11,801 nucleotides of DNA, from NCBI GenBank assembly GCA_003235785.1, contig QJYE01000478.1:1-11801 (forward strand), given 5' to 3'. Under the pieces are notes generated by a model. It saw only the letters and a program-made list of their open reading frames with translations, did no database searches and had not been told where the DNA came from. Position numbers and translations under genes: made by a program. Source of the DNA: Nitrospirota bacterium (lineage in GTDB: Bacteria; Nitrospirota; Nitrospiria; Nitrospirales; UBA8639). Position 1 is the stretch's first letter. Every line of letters begins with the position of its first letter. This document shows positions 1 through 5,330 of this stretch, piece by piece.

Positions 1-154
1 CCGACGTGTCTCGGAAGAGGCCGCCAATATCCGTGTACCCTTCGATATCCGCGCGTTTAGCAAAGTACAAATACCGGCGGTTTGCTTGCGATTCGCCGGC
101 AAAGGCCGCTTTTAAATTTTCATGACTTTTGGTTCCTTTTAAACTGTTACCCAT
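1..154 (-). CDS. Rubrerythrin, N-terminal fragment (cut by window edge)
   Basis: Rubrerythrins are non-haem di-iron proteins that reduce hydrogen peroxide in the cytoplasm, protecting redox-sensitive enzymes. Reading the minus strand from the ATG at 154-152 gives 51 residues before the window ends. They include the ferritin-like signature FAGESQANRRY at residues 18-28, where Glu21 corresponds to a first-helix di-iron ligand, followed by LYFAKRADIEG. An AGGAGG site (minus strand, 165-160) lies five bases before the ATG and fixes the start. The C-terminal part is outside the window, so whether a rubredoxin domain follows cannot be seen. It lies 41 bases downstream of perR on the same strand with no terminator between, so the two are probably co-transcribed. 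The family call is firm from the N-terminus alone; the subtype is open. Confidence 0.9.
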   Translation of the reverse strand, partial: MGNSLKGTKSHENLKAAFAGESQANRRYLYFAKRADIEGYTDIGGLFRDTS

Positions 155-195
155 GCAATCCTCCTTTATTGTGAAACGGGGCGTTTCCCCGATGA

Positions 196-639
196 TCAAG
201 TGGCCATTAGTAGTGGTGATCGGCGGCAGGGTCCGCAATAGCCTCGGAAGGCTACTTGATAATTGGTAATTTCAAAATCTTTGGGAAGTCCGGATGGGGA
301 GGTCAGACGGTTCAATCTTGGGTCCATGACATCCAGAATGGTCCGACACCCGAGACAAATCACGTGATGATGCGGAGAGAGGTTCGCATCAAAACGTGCT
401 CGATCATGGCCGATGTTCACTTCTTGTACGAGGCCGGCTTTGCGCAACACGCCTAAAGTGTAATACACCGTGTTCAGAGATAACATAGGGTAAGTTGGCG
501 ATACCTGGGCAAAGAGATCTTCCGCAGTGGGATGAGCCGTACTGTGAACGAGGGCTCGGTAAATTGCCGTTCGTTGCGGAGTGGATTTCAAGCCGCAACC
601 ACGAAATTTTTGTTGAATGTCATCAAGGGAAAGGTTCAT
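196..639 (-). CDS. perR: Fur-family peroxide regulator, PerR type
   Basis: A 147-aa metalloregulator that in this family represses peroxide-defence genes until peroxide oxidises its metal-binding histidines. The winged-helix DNA-binding part covers residues 1-80, with LNTVYYTLGVL as the recognition helix, followed by a dimerisation domain. Residues match Bacillus subtilis PerR with a constant offset of one: His36, Asp84, His90, His92 and Asp103 for the regulatory metal, and Cys95, Cys98, Cys135 and Cys138 for structural zinc. Asp84 at the position diagnostic of PerR (Glu in Fur) favours PerR over Fur or Zur. The start is the ATG at 639; no good Shine-Dalgarno precedes it. The downstream gene on the same strand is rubrerythrin, a typical PerR target, and a palindrome sits 25 bases upstream, suggesting autoregulation. 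The alternative is another peroxide- or iron-responsive Fur paralogue. Confidence 0.9.
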   Translation of the reverse strand: MNLSLDDIQQKFRGCGLKSTPQRTAIYRALVHSTAHPTAEDLFAQVSPTYPMLSLNTVYYTLGVLRKAGLVQEVNIGHDRARFDANLSPHHHVICLGCRTILDVMDPRLNRLTSPSGLPKDFEITNYQVAFRGYCGPCRRSPLLMAT

Positions 640-664
640 GAAATAATTTGATCTTATTCTTGTT

Positions 665-679
665 TAGGAATCATTCCTA
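665..679 (-). promoter_or_regulatory. Probable PerR/Fur-type operator, 7-1-7 palindrome
   Basis: The minus strand reads TAGGAATGATTCCTA, a perfect inverted repeat of two 7-base arms around one central base. This is the geometry of the known PerR box (TTATAATNATTATAA), with which it shares 8 of 14 arm positions, including the whole AAT-N-ATT core. It lies directly downstream of a possible -10 element and 25 bases before the perR start, where binding would block transcription of perR-rubrerythrin. The symmetry is seen directly; the assignment to PerR is inferred from position. Confidence 0.65.
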
Positions 680-707
680 TGTAGCAAATGTCGAGAGAGT
701 TGGTCAA
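679..707 (-). promoter_or_regulatory. Possible sigma-70 promoter for perR-rubrerythrin
   Basis: On the minus strand, TTGACC at 707-702 is a good -35 match (5 of 6). After 17 or 18 bases comes CTACAT or TACATA, a poor -10 element. The -10 touches the 7-1-7 palindrome, consistent with a repressor site overlapping the transcription start. The weak -10 keeps confidence low. Confidence 0.35.
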
Positions 708-817
708 CGGGTAGGGTGTCATTTACGCCAACCAGTGCCCGAATGACCAAATTGGAAACTGGTGGAATGAAAACGTGGGACGAAAATTTCCCATGATTCG
801 ACCAGGCCAGGCCCAGC

Positions 818-844
818 TCGGTTAAAGAACCGATTTCCATCGGT
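818..844. repeat. Two overlapping, mutually exclusive hairpins
   Basis: TCGGTT-AAAG-AACCGA (818-833) and ACCGAT-TTCC-ATCGGT (829-844) are both perfect 6-bp stems with four-base loops. They share bases 829-833, so only one could form at a time in RNA. As DNA, the segment shows three half-sites of the CGGT(T)/AACCG type in alternating orientation, which could instead be a regulator-binding site. The function is not known. Confidence 0.4.
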
Positions 845-895
845 CAAATAGAGATGTTCCTTTCTGTACCACTGGGGATTAATGAAACGGAACTT

Positions 896-946
896 GGCGT
901 CACCACCTCTTCAAGGTAAGACTAAATCATGTGAAGTCTCGACGCC
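896..946. repeat. Nested inverted repeat
   Basis: GGCGTC (896-901) pairs with GACGCC (941-946), and inside it AGACT (919-923) pairs with AGTCT (935-939). One unpaired base separates the two stems on the 3' side and 17 on the 5' side. It could form a two-tier hairpin in a transcript. The arms are short, so chance is possible. Confidence 0.3.
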
Positions 947-956
947 ACCCATCCAA

Positions 957-986
957 TTGGCAGGCGCCGAACCCTGTCAATATGAA
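957..986 (+). promoter_or_regulatory. Possible promoter for the Lrp/AsnC-domain gene
   Basis: TTGGCA (957-962, 5 of 6 to the -35 consensus) is followed after 18 bases by TATGAA (981-986, 4 of 6 to the -10 consensus). A start near 993 would give a leader of about 118 bases carrying the two mini-ORFs. This is a moderate match only. Confidence 0.3.
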
Positions 987-1010
987 GTGAAAGAGGAGGA
1001 AGGCTGGGCC

Positions 1011-1090
1011 ATGGAACCACAGCATCATCTATGATAAAACAGGGGCTAGAGAACATGAGCCCAGATTTCAAGATGGGTTTGGCGCATTGA
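1011..1090 (+). other. Two coupled mini-ORFs in the leader of the Lrp-type gene
   Basis: AGGAGG at 994-999 precedes an ATG at 1011 that opens a seven-residue frame, MEPQHHL, ending with TGA at 1032-1034. Its end overlaps an ATG at 1031 in the ATGA arrangement, starting a 19-residue frame that stops at 1088-1090. The next Shine-Dalgarno, for the Lrp-type gene, starts at 1099. The chain looks like a leader-peptide arrangement but could equally be a decayed gene start. Neither peptide resembles anything I know. Confidence 0.25.
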
Positions 1091-1110
1091 TCTGGAACAA
1101 GGAGGTTGTG

Positions 1111-1347
1111 ATGGCAGCAAAAGCGTACATATTAATGAAAGTCAAAGCCGGGAAAACCCAAGATGTCTTGGCGACGTTGAAAGCGTTTCCAGAAGTGGAA
1201 CAGGCGCATGCCTGTTTTGGTCAGCCGGATATCTTTGGATTGGTGAATGCGTCAGATGATCGTGCGTTGTCGAACCTCATCATGACTAAAATTCACACGA
1301 TTCCCGGCGTCGAAGAAACCGACACGCACATTGTCGTGCAGGAATAA
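1111..1347 (+). CDS. Stand-alone Lrp/AsnC ligand-binding (RAM) domain protein
   Basis: A 78-aa protein consisting only of the alpha-beta effector domain found at the C-terminus of Lrp/AsnC regulators. It begins AAKAYILMKVKAGK and ends ETDTHIVVQE, with the central DIFGLVNASDD and the TKIHTIPGVEET segment typical of the domain. There is no helix-turn-helix, so it cannot bind DNA as Lrp does. Stand-alone members form dimers or rings and bind small effectors such as amino acids; the partner here is unknown. I chose the ATG at 1111 because AAGGAGG at 1099-1105 is five bases upstream; an in-frame TTG at 1087 lacks such a site. It stands alone between long non-coding stretches. The domain call is firm; the role is not. 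Confidence 0.85.
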   Translation: MAAKAYILMKVKAGKTQDVLATLKAFPEVEQAHACFGQPDIFGLVNASDDRALSNLIMTKIHTIPGVEETDTHIVVQE

Positions 1348-1485
1348 CAGGCAGGAGGAAGATATTGCCAGCGTAGCCAATTGAGGATGGAGTTCCGGTT
1401 TCTTTCTCTATAGGGAAATTTTCTAAGTCTTGGCGGTTTGCGCTCGGTAGAGCGTGACGATTGTTTACATAAGGAGGGGAACTTG

Positions 1486-1527
1486 ATGGTATTCATCTAC
1501 ATTTTCTTCTCACAGATGGCCGAATAA
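1486..1527 (+). CDS. Possible 13-aa microprotein or leader peptide
   Basis: The frame reads MVFIYIFFSQMAE and stops at TAA. An AAGGAGGGG site (1471-1479) lies six bases before the ATG, as strong as that of any confirmed gene in the window, and a small stem-loop (1441-1454) lies upstream. The peptide is hydrophobic at its N-terminus. No following gene is in range to be regulated, as the bactofilin begins 745 bases later. It may be a true micro-gene, or the surviving start of a broken gene. I do not recognise it. Confidence 0.2.
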   Translation: MVFIYIFFSQMAE

Positions 1528-1784
1528 TTTCGTCATTCTTCTCGAAGATAAGCAATGACATATGAATGAAGGCTGCGTATGGTGGGGGCGCATTCGCTGG
1601 GCTTTTTCGTAAGCGGATAGCGGGTCTCATGCCGCCGATTAGGATCCGTATATTGAGGCTGAACATATCAGAGCTACCATTGTCTGCTAAGTAATCCTTG
1701 AGGAAAATCGTATTTCCAAATTTGCAAATGAGTCTGAACTCCGCGTCTGTAGGAATCCGTCCCCGATATTCTGAGTCCGTGCTT

Positions 1785-1883
1785 GCATTGCCGTGAATGA
1801 ATGTTGGCGAGCCTTCTGAAGAAGGCCCGCCGTGTGATTATCACCGATCCCTTGAAATGGGGTGACCGCATTCACGGCATTGC
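1785..1883. repeat. Nested inverted-repeat structure, possible small RNA or palindromic element
   Basis: Fifteen-base arms at 1785-1799 and 1869-1883 are inverted copies with one mismatch (14 of 15 paired). Between them lies a hairpin at 1806-1831 (GGCG, one mismatch, GCCTTC, TGAA loop, GAAGGC, CGCC). A second follows, either GTGA-TTA-TCAC (1834-1844) or TCACC/GGTGA (1841-1845 with 1861-1865) with an inner CC/GG. The whole can fold as a compact multi-branched structure. It has no associated transposase and no clear target-site duplication. It could be a non-coding RNA, a miniature palindromic repeat, or a cruciform-forming site. Confidence 0.5.
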
Positions 1884-1885
1884 TA

Positions 1886-1905
1886 GGGGTACACCTCTTT
1901 ACCCC
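1886..1905. repeat. Short hairpin next to the nested repeat
   Basis: GGGGTA (1886-1891) and TACCCC (1900-1905) form a perfect 6-bp stem around an 8-base loop, starting three bases after the larger structure ends. No run of T follows, so it is not a classical terminator. Confidence 0.35.
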
Positions 1906-2272
1906 CCAATTATCTTGAAGGCCCGTATCACTCCGGAAAATCCTATGTTGTGCAGTTGGATGGAGCTTGCGTTGCTCGACGATGTTTGAACGGGTGGGCC
2001 GTGTTTTGCTTGACTGATGGACGGTGGCCTAGTTGGCTATTGGTTATTCGTAAGTTGCAGACATGATAGCCCGAGATGCTGGCCAGCAAGAGAATATCCT
2101 CCTCGGTCCACGATAGGGCGCAAAGGTCCGCACCATTTAGATTTATTTCATTTGAAAGAGACTTTAAGTTGATTTAGAGAGAAACTCAGGTAAGCTACGA
2201 GAAGTTGAAGGCTTCATGGTTGGATGTCGAGATAGGGAATGGACGGAATAACTCGAAGAGGAGGGAGACTCG

Positions 2273-2701
2273 ATGGCTGTAATGAGTGAATTGGATGTGA
2301 TGACCCCGACGCAGGATTTTGCGACTTCACTGGGATCTCAAAAATCGTTTCAAGTGGTATCTCCAGTTCTGCCGGCCAAGAAAGAAGTGGTGGCATTTTT
2401 TGGTAAAGGTGTCGAATGTATCGGGGAAATTTGGTACGAAGGCAATGTGCAAATTGACGGACGTTTAGAAGGTACTGTGCATACTAAAGGCACATTGGTT
2501 GTCGGAGATCGGGCGGTTGTTAAGGCAAAGATTGAAGCCGGCACGGTGATCTGTAAAGGATCTATTCATGGTGATGTGGTTGCCAAGGAATCCATTAAAC
2601 TTCTCGCTCCTGGATTGATTCATGGGACACTGAGTGCTCCTCAACTCTCGGTGGAAATTGGAGGTGTCTTCAACGGACGTATCCGCATGGGGGATGTATA
2701 G
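2273..2701 (+). CDS. Bactofilin (polymer-forming cytoskeletal protein)
   Basis: Bactofilins self-assemble into filaments without nucleotide, through a right-handed beta-helix, and position cell-wall or polarity proteins at the inner face of the membrane. This 142-aa protein has a disordered N-terminal tail of about 42 residues and then the core domain (residues 43-140). The core begins FFGKGVECIGEI and shows the repeating glycine-punctuated strands typical of the fold, for example VQIDGRLEGTV and HGDVVAKESIKLLAPGLIHGTL. Length and layout fit the family. AGGAGG at 2259-2264 lies eight bases before the ATG, favouring this start over Met4. The gene is isolated, with more than 500 non-coding bases on each side, so its partners cannot be inferred. 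Confidence 0.92.
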   Translation: MAVMSELDVMTPTQDFATSLGSQKSFQVVSPVLPAKKEVVAFFGKGVECIGEIWYEGNVQIDGRLEGTVHTKGTLVVGDRAVVKAKIEAGTVICKGSIHGDVVAKESIKLLAPGLIHGTLSAPQLSVEIGGVFNGRIRMGDV

Positions 2702-3245
2702 CCTTCCTCTCGTATTAGACAAGAATATTAACCGATGTGCGCGAACTTTCTTGCTCCTTCCCTACATGAGCTATCCATGAAGATCTAATCGGCTTTTTAC
2801 TCTCTTGCTCAATTTGCAATGGGTTTCAGATTGGGTGACGTGGTGGCTTTCTTGCTCCTTTCAATCCCCTTCGGTCTTTTAGGTTAGTGCGAAACCTCTC
2901 CTCCTCTTCCTCATAGAGAATTCCCTGGCATTCACAAATCCCCAATCTTGTTTCTGTGTTGTCGGGATCGTTAACGCCTTCTGAGTATTCAATGGCACCC
3001 TAGGTTCCAGTAAAGATGAGTATCTGTCATTGACCGGCAATGAGGATTAGTTCGGGTTGTCGAGAATTTTAACGGGATGCTTCTCGGGGTATTCCCTGGT
3101 GAATTCTTGTGGGGGAACTTTTCTGAAGGTTTGTGGCTTTGTTAGCAGAAATTAGTTGTCAATGCTGCATATTCTTGACGACAGGATGTTAGGCATATCA
3201 TTTGCTCAAGCAAACCAGTGAACCAACAATCACAGAAGGGACGCC
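2702..3245. other. Intergenic region without recognisable genes (544 bp)
   Basis: I find no convincing gene on either strand. A 14-base direct repeat, CTTTCTTGCTCCTT, occurs at 2746-2759 and 2847-2860, exactly 101 bases apart, with a weaker related CTCTCTTGCTC near 2800. The right end carries a probable promoter and a small palindrome for the downstream pair of genes. No clear terminator follows the bactofilin gene. Confidence 0.45.
3175..3214 (+). promoter_or_regulatory. Probable promoter with start-site palindrome
   Basis: TTGACG (3175-3180) and TATCAT (3196-3201) each match the sigma-70 consensus at 5 of 6 positions, but with a short 15-base spacer. The -10 runs straight into TTTGCT-CA-AGCAAA (3201-3214), a 6-bp inverted repeat located where transcription would start. 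That position would suit a repressor site or a 5' stabilising hairpin. It would serve the small CxxC gene at 3246 and probably its neighbour at 3431. Confidence 0.4.
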
Positions 3246-3392
3246 ATGAAAATTTGTGAAAAATGTCAGGGTTCGATGGTGATGGAGCGAGCCGTGGACT
3301 TAGAGGTCGGGTTGAGTATATTGTACTTTGCATGTTTGAATTGCGGAAAACGCATTCAAGCAGAAAAAGAACCACGACCCCTCGTCCACTAA
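3246..3392 (+). CDS. Small CxxC-CxxC (zinc-ribbon-like) protein, 48 aa
   Basis: A small protein not recognised by name. It reads MKICEKCQGSMV at the start and has cysteines at positions 4, 7, 30 and 33 in two CxxC pairs, ICEKC and ACLNCGKR, the standard arrangement of a four-cysteine zinc ribbon. The C-terminus is basic and short. A GAAGGG site (3235-3240) lies five bases before the ATG. A probable promoter sits 45-71 bases upstream. The next gene on the same strand begins 38 bases after the stop, so the two may form an operon. The spacing of the cysteine pairs (22 residues apart) supports a structural metal site; what it binds, whether nucleic acid or protein, is unknown. The regular cysteine pattern makes a chance ORF unlikely. 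Confidence 0.7.
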   Translation: MKICEKCQGSMVMERAVDLEVGLSILYFACLNCGKRIQAEKEPRPLVH

Positions 3393-3430
3393 TTTATTGA
3401 TAGGCAGTCAAGAGCAGATGGAGGAGAGTA

Positions 3431-3679
3431 ATGCAGCAACAAGATCGACCATTAACGCATGATGAGAAAAAAGCCGCAGAAGCAGCCTTCAAAGGAGCAG
3501 CCTTTGATCCTAAGTGGTCTGAAGCGGCGCGAAAGGTCTATTTGGGTATTTCCGCAGCCATGGCCAATAAGCGCAACGAAGCTTTCCAGGAAATGAGTCC
3601 TTCGCAACCGACGGTTCTTGCCAAACGAGCTGTGCCAGAATCGAAACAACGGTCCCGTGTGAAATCCATTTTGTGGTAG
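3431..3679 (+). CDS. Conserved-looking hypothetical protein, 82 aa
   Basis: I cannot assign a function. The sequence is hydrophilic, with no signal peptide or membrane segment. It has a charged N-terminal half (LTHDEKKAAEAAFKGAAFDPKWSEAARKVYLGI), which looks helical and well ordered, then a basic tail rich in Lys, Arg and Ser. Small proteins opening in this way seem familiar from Nitrospira-type genomes, but I cannot confirm that without a search. GGAGGAG about five bases before the ATG supports translation. It follows the CxxC mini-protein by 38 bases and is closed by a strong hairpin, so it is probably the last gene of a two-gene transcript. Confidence 0.7.
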   Translation: MQQQDRPLTHDEKKAAEAAFKGAAFDPKWSEAARKVYLGISAAMANKRNEAFQEMSPSQPTVLAKRAVPESKQRSRVKSILW

Positions 3680-3706
3680 ATGTTGTCAACGTGTCTTGAT
3701 AGTTTG

Positions 3707-3740
3707 GTGGGGACAATCCTGTAAAAGAGGATGTCCCCAC
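3707..3740 (+). terminator. Strong terminator-like hairpin
   Basis: GTGGGGAC (3707-3714) pairs with GTCCCCAC (3733-3740), and ATCCT (3716-3720) with AGGAT (3728-3732), leaving one bulged A and a seven-base loop. The 13-bp G+C-rich stem sits 27 bases after the 82-aa gene. The downstream sequence ATTCATTT is only a poor T-tract, so termination may be imperfect or the hairpin may protect the 3' end. Confidence 0.65.
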
Positions 3741-3855
3741 ATTCATTTCCCCAAATCCCTCGACAGTTTAACCTTCCTAGAACTACAATTCATCCTGTTC
3801 ATTACAAGATGGAAGCCGCTCTATCATTTTTTATGAAGTCCATAAAGGACCCCTT

Positions 3856-3887
3856 CCGATTCCCAGTATTCTCAGGGAACATATCGG
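3856..3887 (+). promoter_or_regulatory. Leader hairpin before folK
   Basis: CCGAT-TCCC (3856-3864) can pair with GGGA (3875-3878) and ATCGG (3883-3887), with ACAT bulged on the 3' side and a ten-base loop. It lies 24 bases before the folK start, in the likely 5' leader. It does not match a riboswitch class I know, and the role is unproven. Confidence 0.3.
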
Positions 3888-3911
3888 TAGATAACGTAAA
3901 GAGAGAAAAAA

Positions 3912-4469
3912 ATGCCTGAAGAAATAATCTACCTTGGATTCGGGTCGAACCTGGGAGATCGACAAGAGTTCTGTGATCGGGCGATTGCCCTCATGAATCT
4001 GCTGCCTCTGTCACGGGTTACGGGCGTCTCATCGTACTATGAAACGGAACCAGTCGATCCCGAGGGGAGACTGGGAGAAAGCTGGTTTTACAATGGCGTC
4101 GTGCGGGTGGAGTCCTCCTTGAGTCCCACCCGTCTTTTGGGCATTTTGCAAGAAACGGAGCGAGCATTAGGCCGTGAGGATACGGATCGACATGGTCCGC
4201 GTACCATAGACTTCGACATACTGCTATTTGGCCAGCACTGCATTGATCAACCAGGGTTAACCGTCCCTCATCCTCGTCTGCATCAGCGTCGATTTGTCCT
4301 GGAACCGTTGGTGGAATTGGATCCAGCATTGAAACATCCAACGTTGCACCGCTCCATGAGCGAGCTGTTGGAGGCAATCCAAGACCCCAGTCGTGTGAAT
4401 AAACTGGACATCAAGCCCGGGTCAAAATATCGTTCAAGGCTGGCCTGTTCAGTTCCACCCCTATCGTAA
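3912..4469 (+). CDS. folK: 2-Amino-4-hydroxy-6-hydroxymethyldihydropteridine diphosphokinase
   Basis: HPPK transfers diphosphate from ATP to 6-hydroxymethyl-dihydropterin, the step before dihydropteroate synthase in folate synthesis. The 185-aa protein opens with YLGFGSNLGDR (residues 7-17) and carries the signature GPRTIDFDILLFG at 95-107, where Asp100 and Asp102 should bind the two magnesium ions. PHPR (119-122) and RRFVLEPL (126-133) are also typical. The family is usually near 160 residues; the last 20 or so (after ELLEAIQD) form an unconserved extension. The start follows a purine-rich AAAGAGAG stretch. panC begins five bases after the stop, so the two are co-transcribed; folK beside pantothenate genes is also seen in proteobacteria. 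No folB, folP or panB is in the window. Confidence 0.95.
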   Translation: MPEEIIYLGFGSNLGDRQEFCDRAIALMNLLPLSRVTGVSSYYETEPVDPEGRLGESWFYNGVVRVESSLSPTRLLGILQETERALGREDTDRHGPRTIDFDILLFGQHCIDQPGLTVPHPRLHQRRFVLEPLVELDPALKHPTLHRSMSELLEAIQDPSRVNKLDIKPGSKYRSRLACSVPPLS

Positions 4470-4474
4470 AACCC

Positions 4475-5314
4475 ATGCGTACCATTCGGTCGATTCGTGG
4501 GCTACAAGCCTGGCGACGCAAACACGAGAACCAGCAAATCGGATTTGTACCCACGATGGGTGCGCTGCATGAGGGGCACCTTTCTCTCATTCGTCAGGCG
4601 CGAAAACATTGTTCCATGGTTATCGTCAGCATCTTTGTGAATCCATTGCAGTTTGGGCCTGCCGAAGATTTAGGCCGCTATCCGAGAAATCTTAAAGCGG
4701 ACCAACAGCTGTGTCGGGAGGCTGGCGTGGACTTGCTCTTTGTGCCGTCTGGCGAAGAGTTCTATCCCCAGAATTTCCAGACAACGGTGCGGGTGAATCG
4801 GCTCAGTGAACATTGGGAAGGGGAGGCTCGCCCTACGCATTTTGAAGGCGTCACCACCGCCGTAACAAAATTGTTATGTCTGGTCAGGCCCAATCAAGCG
4901 TATTTCGGTCAGAAAGACTACCAACAGTTGTTGGTTATCAAACAATTAGTGAAAGATCTGAATATCGACACAAAAATTGTGCGTTGTCCCATTGTTCGAG
5001 AATCGGATGGTCTCGCTCTCAGTTCACGCAATTGCTATCTATCAGAAATCCAGCGACGACAAGCCGCTTGTCTTTCGGTCGCGTTACGCCAGGGGGTGAA
5101 GTCAATACAATTGGGGAAACGCCAGGTGTCCCTGATTCAAAGAGAAATGAAGAAAATGTTAAGCCAATCGAAGGAAATAGCCATTGAATATCTTGCCGTC
5201 TGTGAGGCACAAAGCTTGAAGCCGTTGACCGTGGCGAAGGGAAGTATGGTGCTCTTGGCAGCCGTTCGACTCGGCCATGTTCGATTGATCGATAATATGC
5301 TTGTGAAGGTGTAG
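4475..5314 (+). CDS. panC: Pantothenate synthetase (pantoate-beta-alanine ligase)
   Basis: PanC joins pantoate and beta-alanine using ATP through a pantoyl-adenylate, making pantothenate, the precursor of coenzyme A. The 279-aa protein matches the family length. It shows FVPTMGALHEGH at 24-35, with HEGH as the nucleotide-binding HxGH motif, then SIFVNPLQF (52-60), RPTHFEGV (119-126; many relatives have RPGHF), FGQKDYQQ (144-151) and ALSSRN (181-186), the KMSKS-like loop. The C-terminal dimerisation domain is complete. No convincing Shine-Dalgarno precedes the ATG, which lies five bases after folK, so translation is probably coupled to folK. panB and panD are not in the window. The convergent TPM gene ends 16 bases downstream, with no terminator in the gap. 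Confidence 0.97.
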   Translation: MRTIRSIRGLQAWRRKHENQQIGFVPTMGALHEGHLSLIRQARKHCSMVIVSIFVNPLQFGPAEDLGRYPRNLKADQQLCREAGVDLLFVPSGEEFYPQNFQTTVRVNRLSEHWEGEARPTHFEGVTTAVTKLLCLVRPNQAYFGQKDYQQLLVIKQLVKDLNIDTKIVRCPIVRESDGLALSSRNCYLSEIQRRQAACLSVALRQGVKSIQLGKRQVSLIQREMKKMLSQSKEIAIEYLAVCEAQSLKPLTVAKGSMVLLAAVRLGHVRLIDNMLVKV

Positions 5315-5330
5315 AAGGTTGGTAAGAGGA

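Larger units (their letters stand above)
708..1110. other. Intergenic region with overlapping inverted repeats and mini-ORFs
   Basis: No gene of normal size is visible in these roughly 400 bases. They contain two overlapping 6-bp hairpins (818-833 and 829-844), a longer nested inverted repeat (896-946), a possible promoter (957-986) and two very short coupled reading frames behind an AGGAGG site (1011-1090). Together these suggest a structured leader ahead of the small Lrp-type gene, but nothing matches a riboswitch class I recognise. Confidence 0.5.
1348..2272. other. Long gene-poor intergenic region (925 bp)
   Basis: I see no gene of normal size here on either strand; reading frames of 60-65 codons exist but carry no recognisable domain and lack good ribosome binding sites. 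Visible structure is a CGCTC-GGTA-GAGCG hairpin (1441-1454) before a 13-codon ORF with a strong Shine-Dalgarno (1486-1527), an inverted repeat GTCATT/AATGAC (1532-1559), the nested structure at 1785-1883, the hairpin at 1886-1905, and the 10-bp palindrome GCTGGCCAGC (2078-2087). It may hold an unannotated small RNA or the remains of an old insertion. Confidence 0.5.

Noticed and set aside
1785..1883. Cloverleaf-like fold considered as a tRNA or integron attC site
   Set aside because: No anticodon arm, TTCGA loop or CCA end is present, and the core sites of attC (GTTRRRY and its inverse) are missing.
1687..1989. Reading frames of 60-65 codons on both strands across the nested repeat
   Set aside because: None has a ribosome binding site or recognisable domain; the frames on opposite strands overlap the same palindromic DNA.
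3707..3740. Hairpin considered as part of a folK riboswitch
   Set aside because: It lies 172 bases before folK, directly after the 82-aa gene, and is a single stem without a conserved aptamer.
3731..3919. 62-codon plus-strand ORF between the hairpin and folK
   Set aside because: It starts inside the terminator stem, has no Shine-Dalgarno, runs into folK and has no recognisable domain.
4018..4377. 119-codon minus-strand frame inside folK
   Set aside because: It is fully covered by folK, whose catalytic motifs are intact; the product is low in similarity to anything and is a shadow frame.
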